A DNA stretch of 64,000 nucleotides from Microbacterium sp. 1.5R (GTDB lineage Bacteria; Actinomycetota; Actinomycetes; Actinomycetales; Microbacteriaceae). The stretch's first letter is position 1; each line of letters opens with the position of its first letter. The notes beneath the pieces are model-generated. The model made no database searches. It saw nothing but the letters and a program-made list of their open reading frames with translations, and was not told the origin of the DNA. The stretch covers positions 2,231,062 to 2,295,061 of the forward strand of contig NZ_VDRC01000001.1 of the NCBI RefSeq assembly GCF_007667425.1, given 5' to 3'. The translations under genes and the position numbers were made by a program. This document shows, in pieces, positions 8,642 through 17,001 of this stretch.

Positions 8642-11600
8642 ATGAAGGCGTTGTCGTGGATGCGGGCGCGACCGAAGACACTGGCGTCCGCCGCCGGTGT
8701 GACGGTAGGTGTCATCGCTCTCACGACGATGGCGATCAACTATCAGGGGTTCCCGACCACCAAGGTCGACCTCAATGACGGCGGCGTCTGGATCACGAAG
8801 GCCTCCAGCCTCCTCGTCGGCCACTTCAACCACGAGTCCACCGTCCTCGACGGAGGGCTCCGCACCACCGGCGAGAACTTCGACATCCTGCAGGACGAGT
8901 CCACGATCCTCGTGATCGACGAGAGCGCCGCCACCGTGACGGCCGTCGACCCCGCCCGCGTCTCGCTCGGCGACTCCGCCCGCATCCCGTCGTCATCGAA
9001 GGTCGCGCTCGGCCACCAGACCACCGCCATCCTCGACAAGAAGACCGGCAACCTCTTCGTCGTCCCCGTCAAAGGCATCCCGACGTTCAAGTTCGACGGT
9101 GCGAAACCCGACGCGAAGCTCGGAGCCAACGCCGACGTCGCCGTCGCTCAGGACGGCACGGTCTTCGGTCTCTCCGCCGACCGCGCCGAGGTCGTCACCA
9201 TCCCCGTCGACAACGAGGGCGAACCGCTCGAATCGTCGACGGAGTCCCTCGGCGAGATGGATGAAGGCGGAGCCCCGCACATCACGGCCGTCGGGCGCAC
9301 GCCGGTCGTGCTCGACACCGCGGCGGGCGTCGTCACGACACCCGGCGGCTTCCGCACCGAAGTCCCCGGGGCAGCGGATGCGGTGCTGCAACCGGCATCC
9401 GCCGAGACCACCGCTGTCGCGCTCGCGACGAAATCCGCCCTGGTCAGCGTTCCGCTCGACGGCAGCGAACCCGTCGTCACCGACGTCGGCGGCAGCGGCA
9501 CGCCTGCCGCGCCCGTATCGCTGCGCGGCTGCACCTACGGCGCGTGGGCCGGCTCGGCGAGATTCCTCCGCGACTGCCCCGGCGACAGCAACGACGTCGA
9601 CGAGCGCATCGAGGGCGCCGAGCAGTCGAAGACGTTGACCTTCCGCGTCAACCGCGACGTCATCATCCTCAACGACGCCGTCGGCGGCGCCGCCTGGATG
9701 GCGAACGAGTCGCTGCAGCGGGTCGACAACTGGAACGACCTCACGCCGCCCGAGGGCGAGACGCAGGAGGAGGACAACACCACCCAGGAGACCGTCGAGA
9801 CGACCCTCCCCGACCGCAAGGAGGAGAACACTCCTCCCGTCGCGGAAGACGACGACTTCGGCGTCCGCCCCGGCGCCACCACCCTGCTGCCGGTGCTCGA
9901 CAACGACAACGACCCTGACGGCGACGTGCTCGTCGCGACCCTCGTCGATTCGCAGCCATCGCTCGGCACCGTGCAGCAGGTGCAGAACGGCGGGTCGCTG
10001 CAGATCGCCGTCGAAGAGGACGCGACCGGCTCCGCGACGTTCGTCTACGAGGCCGACGACGGCCGCACCGGTAAGGACACCGCGACCGTCACGCTCACCG
10101 TGCACCCGTGGGATCAGAACGCCGCCCCTGCGCCCAAGCGCAAGACGTCGCTGGTGGTCGAGTCCGGCGGAACGGTGTCGTACAACATCCTCCCCGACTT
10201 CATCGACCCCGACGGCGACGACATCTACCTCAAGGGAGTCGAGCCCGCACCGGGCGACGAGGTCGACTTCACCACCGACGGGCAGATCACCTACAAGGCC
10301 ACCGCCAGCCTGCAGGGGCGCAAAGAGGTGCAGGTCACTGTCGCCGACGGGTTCGGCGAGACCTACGTCGGCACGATCTCGCTCGACGTGCGACCCGAGG
10401 GGTCGACCGACCCGAAGACCAACGCCGACCACGTCGTGACGCGCGTCGGCGAGCAGGTCACCGTCGCACCGCTCGCGAACGACACGAGCTCGGGCCGCGA
10501 ACCACTTCGACTCGGCCGTGTCGACGAGTCGCCCGGCGCGACGATCCTGCCCGACTACCCCAACAAGACGTTCACGTTCTCCGCCCAGGCGCCGGGCACC
10601 TACTACGTGCAGTACCTGGCGACCGCCGGCCCGAAGAACGCGCAAGGGCTGGTCCGCGTCGACGTGCAGGACGAGAGCGACAACGACCTGCCGCCGATCG
10701 CCGTGCGCGACGTGGCCCTCCTGCCGAGCGGGGGCGACGTGCTCGTCGGCGTGCTCGCCAACGACATGGACCCCGCGGGCGGCATCCTCGTCGTGCAGTC
10801 CGTCGTGGTCGAGCCGAGTTCGGGCATCTCGGTCTCCGTCATCAACCACGAGACGCTGCGCATCACAGACCAGGGGTCGCTCTCCGACCAGGTGCGCGTC
10901 AAGTACCGCATCTCGAACGGCTCCAAGTCGGCCGAGGGCGAGGTCGTCGTCATCCCGATCCCCGCCGCCGACGAGATCCTGCAGCCGATCGCCAACCCCG
11001 ACACCGCCTACGTGCGTGCGGGAGACGTCGTCACGATCCCCGTGCTCGACAACGACACCCACCCGAACGACGATGCACTGCACGTCTCGCCCGAGCTCGT
11101 CGAAGCGCCAGCGCCCGAAGACGGCGAGGCCTTCGTGTCGCAGGACTCCGTCCGATTCAAGGCGGGCCCCGAGGCGAAGACCGTCTACCTCACGTACGAG
11201 GCCGTCGACTCGCGGCAGCAGAAGGCCGCTGCGCTCGTGACCGTCCAGATCCTGCCGATCGACGAAGAGACGAACGCCGCCCCGCGTCCGCAGGACATCG
11301 TGGCGCGCGCCCTCGCCGGCACCGAGGTGAACATCGCCGTGCCGCTCGACGGCATCGACGCCGACGGCGACTCCGTCGAACTGCTGGACATCACCTCCAG
11401 CCCCGCCAAGGGGCGCATCGTCGAGACGGGCGCGAACTACTTCACCTACGAGGCCTTCGAGGGGTCGAAGGGCGTCGACACCTTCAAGTACCGCGTGCGA
11501 GACCGGCTCGGCAAGGAGGGCGTCGCCACCATACGGGTCGGCATCGCCCCCGCCGAAGACGTCAACCAGGCGCCGTATGCCGTGAAGGATGCTGTCGTCG

Positions 11601-14600
11601 TGCGCCCCGGCCGCGAGATCGCGGTGCCGGTTCTCGCGAACGACTCCGACCCCGAGGGCGACGAGATCACCCTCGTGAAGGACGGACTCGAGGTGCCGGA
11701 GATCGACGGCCTGTCGGCCAGGGTCTCGGGCGACCGCGTGCTCGTGCAGGCGCCGAACCGTTCGCTCGAGACATCGCTGCAGTACACGATCCGCGACTCG
11801 CGGGGCGCGACCGCATCCGCCGTGCTGCAGATCACCGTCGACGAGGATGTGCCGCTGCAGGCCCCCATCGCCCGCGACGACCGCGTGCGCCCTGAGGACC
11901 TCAAGGACGGCGGCCTCACCGCCGAGATCGACATCCTCAAGAACGACGAGGATCCGGACGGCACCACGGAATCGCTCGACGTCACCCTCGGCGCCGGGGC
12001 GACCCAGCTCGACAACGGCCTCGTGCAGGTCACCGTGCAGGAGGAGCAGCAGCTCATCCGGTACACGCTCACCGACCGCGACGGGCTCGAGGGTTCCGCG
12101 TTCATCTTCGTCCCCGCGGTATCCGGCCTGCGCCCTGCCGTCGACCTCACGAAGCCCGTCGAGGTCGTCAGCGGCGAGACGAAGGCGCTGCCTCTCTCCG
12201 AGTACGTGACGGTGGCGGGCGGCGGAACCGCCCGGATCACCGAGCACGCGAAGGTGAGCGCGGTGCACGCCGACGGCTCCGACCTCGTCCAGGACGAGAC
12301 CGCACTGGTCTACACCTCGGCCGCCGGATACTTCGGGCCTGACGCGATCACCTTCGAGGTCACCGACGGCGACGGTCCGGACGATCCAGCGGGGCGCAAG
12401 GCGACGCTGACCATCCCGATCGACGTGCTGCCCCCCGACAACCAGCAGCCGGTGTTCGTGAACAGCCAGATGGAGGTCGCGCCCGGCGAAGACCCGACGT
12501 CGCTCGACCTCGCCGCGCTCGCCACCGACCCCGATCCCGAAGACCAGGGCAACCTCGACTTCTCGTTCGTCGGCGGTGACGGCAACGGCGTCTCGGCCAG
12601 GGTCGACGGCTCCCAGCTGCTCGTCGAGGCCTCGTCGACAGCGAAGAAGGGCACGGCGCTCACCCTGCGGATCCGCGTCACCGACGGGCAGACGGAACCG
12701 GTCGACGGCACCGTCACGGTGCTCGTGTCCGCATCCACTCGGGCCATGCCGGCCGCCAACACCGACACCATCTCCGAGGCGGATCAGGGCAAGCCGATCA
12801 CCGTCGACGTGCTCGCGAACGACTTCAACCCCTTCCCCGAGACACCGCTCAAGATCGTCTCGGCCGTGCCCGAGGCGGGAATGGGAACCGTGTCGCAGCA
12901 GGGTGATCAGCTCGTCGTCACCCCCGCGGCCACTTTCGTCGGCACGTTCGTCGTGCGCTACCGGATCCAGGATGCGACCGAGGACCCCGACCGCGAGGTC
13001 AACGGCCAGGTCGTCGTGACCGTGCAGGGCGTCCCCGAGGCCCCCGGCACCCCGGTGGTCACGAGCGTGCAGGACCGGACGGTCGTCGTGTCGTACGGTG
13101 CACCGTCGAACAACGGCGCCGAGATCACCGCGTACACGGTGAAGTCGGTGAGCGGGGGCGCCTACACGAAGGAGTGCCGCTCGACGACCTGCACCCTCGA
13201 CGGCCTGACCAACAACGTGGAGTACACGTTCCAGGTCACCGCGACCAACCGGGTCGGCGAGGGCAAGCCCTCCGGAGCCTCGGCCGTCGCGCGCCCCGAC
13301 GCGCGCCCCGACACCCCCAACCCGCCCACGCTGAAGTTCGGTGACAAGTCGCTCTCCGTCAGCTGGAAGACGCCGTCGACCCCCGGGTCGCCGGTCGAGA
13401 GCTACACGCTCGAGATCTCGCCCGCGCCGCCGTCCGGCGTCGCGCAGAAGGAGGTCACGGGCAACTCGCTCACCTGGGAGGGTCTCGAGAACGGCGGCAA
13501 CTACCAGGTGCGCGTGCAAGCGCACAACAAGGCTCCCGATCCGTCGAGCTGGAGCAACTGGTCGGCGTCCGAGGTGCCGGCCGGGCCCCCCGTGAAGCCC
13601 GCTGCGCCGAGCACGACGCAGCTCGCCTCGGTCGGCAGCGAGGCGCAGATGCAGGTCAACTGGTCGGCGCCGAACCCCAACGGAGACCCGATCGCCAGCT
13701 ACCAGCTCGAAGTGCGCAACGGCGGCACGGTCGTCAACACGCTCACCCCGAGCGCTGGCGCGACCTCGCAGGCCGTCAAGGTCCCGACGTCGGAGACGCC
13801 GTACACCTATCGCATCCGCGCGCAGAACAAGGCCGGATGGGGCGAATGGTCCGAGCTGTCGGCTCCCCGACGCGGCGTCAACGCGCCGGGCGCTCCGACG
13901 AGCCTGAGCGGCCAGCCCTCCGACCGGGCGATCGTCAACATCTCGTACAACGAGGGTGCCCGCAACGGCGCGAAGTCGAGCGAGCTCACGTACCAGTACA
14001 CGTTCAACGGCGGCGGCAGCTGGCAGGCGCTCTCGGGCAACTCCATCGGCGGCCTCTCGAACGGCACCACGTACAACCTGCAGATCCGCGCCGTCGCGAC
14101 CGTCGACGGCACCACCTACGCGGGTGCGGCGTCGAACGTGGCGTCCGTGGTGCCGTTCGGCCAGCCGCAGGCACCGCAGGCCGGCGCGGAGAACCTCGGG
14201 CAGTCGATCAGGCTGTCGTGGAATGCCAACGGCTCCGCCAACGGTCGCCCGATCAACGTCGTGCAGATCAGCGTCGACGGCGGAGGCTGGCAGGGCGTCG
14301 GCATGACCGGGTCGCAGACCGTCGGCAACGGCTACGAGCAGTCGCACAGCATCAAAGTGCGGGCGCAGGATTCAGAGGGCAACTGGTCGCCGGAGGCCTC
14401 GGCATCCGCCCGCACGAACGACCGCCCCGCCGAGGTGCTCAAGACCGGCAAGGGAGCGTCGGGCAACTGGCCGGGTGAGTGCAACACCTCTACCTGCGCC
14501 TACGTCACCCTCGAGGTGCAGAACTTCCGGAGCCCCGGCACCTACACCCTGCGCTGCGACGACGGCGGCCAGTTCGGCAACTCTCGTCGCGAGGTCCCGG

Positions 14601-14707
14601 TGACCGGCTCGGTGCAGCTGGGCTGCTTCTACGGAAACCCCGGCCGCTCCATCCGCGTCTACATCGTCGAGCTCAACCGCTACGCCGATGCGCTCGTCTG
14701 GTACTAG
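8642..14707 (+). CDS. Giant membrane-anchored Ig/cadherin-like and fibronectin III protein
   Basis: The protein has about 2021 residues from the ATG at 8642, preceded by a GGGGGGAA sequence. A hydrophobic segment at about residues 15-34 serves as signal or anchor. Residues 36-330 resemble a beta-propeller (repeated GxVFGLSxDR and TVTAVDP-like units). A Glu/Thr-rich linker lies near 370-400. From about 400 to 1460 there are tandem cadherin-like or VCBS-like domains marked by Asp-rich calcium-type motifs (DNDNDPDGD, ANDSDPEGD, KNDEDPDG). Residues 1465-1905 are four to five fibronectin III domains. The last 100 residues form a Cys-containing domain (ECNTSTC, LRCDDGG, LGCFYG). It heads the operon with MoxR, DUF58 and kinase genes. 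An extracellular scaffold or adhesin role linked to T7SS is inferred, not shown. Confidence 0.8.
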   Translation: MKALSWMRARPKTLASAAGVTVGVIALTTMAINYQGFPTTKVDLNDGGVWITKASSLLVGHFNHESTVLDGGLRTTGENFDILQDESTILVIDESAATVTAVDPARVSLGDSARIPSSSKVALGHQTTAILDKKTGNLFVVPVKGIPTFKFDGAKPDAKLGANADVAVAQDGTVFGLSADRAEVVTIPVDNEGEPLESSTESLGEMDEGGAPHITAVGRTPVVLDTAAGVVTTPGGFRTEVPGAADAVLQPASAETTAVALATKSALVSVPLDGSEPVVTDVGGSGTPAAPVSLRGCTYGAWAGSARFLRDCPGDSNDVDERIEGAEQSKTLTFRVNRDVIILNDAVGGAAWMANESLQRVDNWNDLTPPEGETQEEDNTTQETVETTLPDRKEENTPPVAEDDDFGVRPGATTLLPVLDNDNDPDGDVLVATLVDSQPSLGTVQQVQNGGSLQIAVEEDATGSATFVYEADDGRTGKDTATVTLTVHPWDQNAAPAPKRKTSLVVESGGTVSYNILPDFIDPDGDDIYLKGVEPAPGDEVDFTTDGQITYKATASLQGRKEVQVTVADGFGETYVGTISLDVRPEGSTDPKTNADHVVTRVGEQVTVAPLANDTSSGREPLRLGRVDESPGATILPDYPNKTFTFSAQAPGTYYVQYLATAGPKNAQGLVRVDVQDESDNDLPPIAVRDVALLPSGGDVLVGVLANDMDPAGGILVVQSVVVEPSSGISVSVINHETLRITDQGSLSDQVRVKYRISNGSKSAEGEVVVIPIPAADEILQPIANPDTAYVRAGDVVTIPVLDNDTHPNDDALHVSPELVEAPAPEDGEAFVSQDSVRFKAGPEAKTVYLTYEAVDSRQQKAAALVTVQILPIDEETNAAPRPQDIVARALAGTEVNIAVPLDGIDADGDSVELLDITSSPAKGRIVETGANYFTYEAFEGSKGVDTFKYRVRDRLGKEGVATIRVGIAPAEDVNQAPYAVKDAVVVRPGREIAVPVLANDSDPEGDEITLVKDGLEVPEIDGLSARVSGDRVLVQAPNRSLETSLQYTIRDSRGATASAVLQITVDEDVPLQAPIARDDRVRPEDLKDGGLTAEIDILKNDEDPDGTTESLDVTLGAGATQLDNGLVQVTVQEEQQLIRYTLTDRDGLEGSAFIFVPAVSGLRPAVDLTKPVEVVSGETKALPLSEYVTVAGGGTARITEHAKVSAVHADGSDLVQDETALVYTSAAGYFGPDAITFEVTDGDGPDDPAGRKATLTIPIDVLPPDNQQPVFVNSQMEVAPGEDPTSLDLAALATDPDPEDQGNLDFSFVGGDGNGVSARVDGSQLLVEASSTAKKGTALTLRIRVTDGQTEPVDGTVTVLVSASTRAMPAANTDTISEADQGKPITVDVLANDFNPFPETPLKIVSAVPEAGMGTVSQQGDQLVVTPAATFVGTFVVRYRIQDATEDPDREVNGQVVVTVQGVPEAPGTPVVTSVQDRTVVVSYGAPSNNGAEITAYTVKSVSGGAYTKECRSTTCTLDGLTNNVEYTFQVTATNRVGEGKPSGASAVARPDARPDTPNPPTLKFGDKSLSVSWKTPSTPGSPVESYTLEISPAPPSGVAQKEVTGNSLTWEGLENGGNYQVRVQAHNKAPDPSSWSNWSASEVPAGPPVKPAAPSTTQLASVGSEAQMQVNWSAPNPNGDPIASYQLEVRNGGTVVNTLTPSAGATSQAVKVPTSETPYTYRIRAQNKAGWGEWSELSAPRRGVNAPGAPTSLSGQPSDRAIVNISYNEGARNGAKSSELTYQYTFNGGGSWQALSGNSIGGLSNGTTYNLQIRAVATVDGTTYAGAASNVASVVPFGQPQAPQAGAENLGQSIRLSWNANGSANGRPINVVQISVDGGGWQGVGMTGSQTVGNGYEQSHSIKVRAQDSEGNWSPEASASARTNDRPAEVLKTGKGASGNWPGECNTSTCAYVTLEVQNFRSPGTYTLRCDDGGQFGNSRREVPVTGSVQLGCFYGNPGRSIRVYIVELNRYADALVWY

Positions 14708-14767
14708 TCAGCACCGCCCGCTCATCGTCACGTACGACCCTTCACAGAACCAGGAACCGACACACTC

Positions 14768-15739
14768 ATGACCATGACCCCCGAACAGGCCGCCTGGTTC
14801 CAGGGCACCTTCCAGCGCCTCGTCGACAACGTGGACCGCGCAGTGCAAGGCAAGCGCGAGATCGTCAGCCTCGTGCTCGCCTCGATGCTCGCCGAGGGCC
14901 ACGTGCTGCTCGAAGACGCGCCGGGCACGGGCAAGACGAGCCTCGCGAAGGCACTGGCCGCGACTGTGCAGGGCACCAGTGCCCGCATCCAGTTCACGCC
15001 GGACCTGCTGCCCTCCGACGTCACCGGCGTCACGATCTACGACCAGCAGCAGCACCGGTTCGAGTTCCACAAGGGCCCGATCTTCGCGTCGATCGTGCTC
15101 GCCGACGAGATCAACCGCGCCTCGCCCAAGACGCAGTCCGCACTGCTCGAGGTCATGGAGGAATCGCGCGTCACGGTCGACGGCGTCACGCACGAGACCG
15201 GGCGTCCGTTCCTCGTGATCGCGACCCAGAACCCGATCGAGCAGGCCGGCACTTACAAGCTGCCGGAGGCGCAGCTCGACCGGTTCCTCATCAAGACGTC
15301 GATCGGATATCCCGACATCGCGGTGACCGAGAGCATCCTCGCGGGTGCCTCCGACCGCAACCCGTCGGCGGGTCTCTCGGCCATCATCACGACGAGCGCG
15401 GTCGCCGACATGGCCGACCTCGGAGCGTCCGTGCACGTCGAACCCGCCGTGCTGCGGTACGTCGCCGAGCTCGCGGAGGCGACGCGCGAGGATTGCGCCA
15501 TCCGTCTCGGCGTCTCGGTGCGCGGGGCAATCGCGATGATCCGCATCGCGAAGGTCTGGGCCGCTTCGCAGGGTCGGCACTTCGTGCTTCCCGACGACAT
15601 CAAGACGCTCGCGCGCCCCGTCTGGCAGCACCGGCTGCTGCTGGATGCCGAGGCCGAGTTCGCCGGCACCTCCAGCGACACCGTCATCGCGCGCGTCCTC
15701 GACGCCGTCGCGGCGCCGCAGGCCCGAGCGGCGGCCTGA
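14768..15739 (+). CDS. MoxR-family AAA+ ATPase
   Basis: The protein has 323 residues. Walker A is APGTGKTSLAKA, Walker B is VLADEINRASPKTQSALLEVMEE, and sensor 1 and the following loop read ATQNPIEQAGTYKLPEAQLD, all typical of MoxR. MoxR proteins act as chaperone-like ATPases, usually with a DUF58 partner. Here the DUF58 gene starts inside this gene's stop codon (TGATG), so the classic MoxR-DUF58-transglutaminase trio is intact. Start is the ATG at 14768 with AGGAA about 12 bases upstream; the second ATG at 14774 is an alternative. Confidence 0.92.
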   Translation: MTMTPEQAAWFQGTFQRLVDNVDRAVQGKREIVSLVLASMLAEGHVLLEDAPGTGKTSLAKALAATVQGTSARIQFTPDLLPSDVTGVTIYDQQQHRFEFHKGPIFASIVLADEINRASPKTQSALLEVMEESRVTVDGVTHETGRPFLVIATQNPIEQAGTYKLPEAQLDRFLIKTSIGYPDIAVTESILAGASDRNPSAGLSAIITTSAVADMADLGASVHVEPAVLRYVAELAEATREDCAIRLGVSVRGAIAMIRIAKVWAASQGRHFVLPDDIKTLARPVWQHRLLLDAEAEFAGTSSDTVIARVLDAVAAPQARAAA

Positions 15740-17001
15740 TGACGACGGAGGCTGTTCCGGCTGCGACCGCGCCGATCGACCGCGACGCCGGCTGGCGTGA
15801 CGTCGCGGCGGTCATCGGCGCGCGCATCCTGCACCGCCTCCGACTCATCGCCGGCGCGATCCGCCCGCTCGCCTGGGTGCTGTCCGCACTGGCGGTCGGC
15901 TTCTGGATCATCGGTCAGGTCGCGGGGTGGACGGAGTTCATCGTGGCTGCCGTCGTGCTCGCCATCACGGTCGCCGTGTGCGCTCTGTTCCTGATCGGCC
16001 GGACCGCCTACGACGTCTCCCTCGATCTCGCTCGCACCCGCGTCGTCGTCGGCGAGCGGGCCGTCGGCGCCCTCACCCTCGCGAATCGAGGCAGCAGAGC
16101 GATCCTGCCCTCCCGCATCGTGCTGCCCGTCGGGTCGGGACGCGGCGAGTTCGGCATCCAACGTCTCGCGCCGGGCGAAGAGGCGGAGGAGCTCTTCGCG
16201 ATCCCGACCCAGAGGCGCGGGGTCGTGAAGGTCGGTCCCGTGAGCGTGGTGCGCGGCGATCCATTGGGTCTGTTCGAACGGGCGCATCGCCGCGACGAAC
16301 CGGTCGACCTCTACGTGCACCCGCGCACCGTGCTGTTCGACGGCCAGTCGCTCGGCTACCTCCGTGATCTCGAGGGTCTGCCCGCCGCCGACCTCTCGCG
16401 CGACGACGTGTCGTTCCATGCTCTGCTGGAATACCAGCCCGGCGACGACCTGCGCCACGTGCACTGGCGTTCCACCGCACGCACCGGCACCATGATGGTG
16501 CGTCAGTACGAGGAGACCCGTCGCTCGCACTTCGTGATCGGCCTCTCGCGTTCGGCGGGAGACTACGCCTCCGACGACGACTTCGAGCTCGCGATCTCCG
16601 CCGCCGGCTCCATCGGGCTCCGCGCCATCCGAGACTCGCAGCGCGTCGACGTGCGGGTGCAGGGCCGCGAGCTCGCGGCCGGTACGGGCAAGCAGCTGCT
16701 CGACTCGCTCTCGGGAGTTGAGTACTCGAAGCCTCGAGAGGGCGGCATCGACCACTTGGCCGGGGTCGTCTCGCGCACCATGCCCCTCGCGAGCGTCGTC
16801 GTGCTGGTGTGCGGTTCGAAAGTCAGCACCGACGACCTGCGTGTCGCGTGCGCTCGTCTGCCCTTCGGCGCGAAGGTGCTCGCCGTCGTCACCGACCGCG
16901 GTGTCGGTGCACCCACGCTCCGTCGCATCGGCGAGGCGGACGTCGTGACCGTCGGCGCGCTCGAACAGGTTCCCCTCGCTCTGCAGAAGGTGCTCGCATG
17001 A
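15739..17001 (+). CDS. DUF58 domain protein
   Basis: The protein has 420 residues. The ATG at 15739 overlaps the stop of the MoxR gene. Two hydrophobic segments lie near residues 35-52 and 55-80 (LAWVLSALAVGFWIIG and FIVAAVVLAITVAVCALFLI). The conserved DUF58 core is YQPGDDLRHVHWRSTAR followed by MMVRQYEE, near residues 233-258. The family is a von Willebrand factor A-like fold found with MoxR. A role in assembling or activating the envelope complex encoded by this operon is the likely context. The stop overlaps the next start (ATGA). Confidence 0.88.
   Translation: MTTEAVPAATAPIDRDAGWRDVAAVIGARILHRLRLIAGAIRPLAWVLSALAVGFWIIGQVAGWTEFIVAAVVLAITVAVCALFLIGRTAYDVSLDLARTRVVVGERAVGALTLANRGSRAILPSRIVLPVGSGRGEFGIQRLAPGEEAEELFAIPTQRRGVVKVGPVSVVRGDPLGLFERAHRRDEPVDLYVHPRTVLFDGQSLGYLRDLEGLPAADLSRDDVSFHALLEYQPGDDLRHVHWRSTARTGTMMVRQYEETRRSHFVIGLSRSAGDYASDDDFELAISAAGSIGLRAIRDSQRVDVRVQGRELAAGTGKQLLDSLSGVEYSKPREGGIDHLAGVVSRTMPLASVVVLVCGSKVSTDDLRVACARLPFGAKVLAVVTDRGVGAPTLRRIGEADVVTVGALEQVPLALQKVLA

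Noticed and set aside
8993..14347. A 1784-codon open frame on the reverse strand opposite the giant FN3 protein gene
   Set aside because: It is Arg/Gly/Val-rich, has no domain, and is the usual high-GC antisense shadow of the real gene, whose domains are clear.
14479..15738. Extended upstream frame of the DUF58 gene overlapping the MoxR gene
   Set aside because: Arg-rich non-protein-like sequence; the true start is the coupled ATG at 15739.
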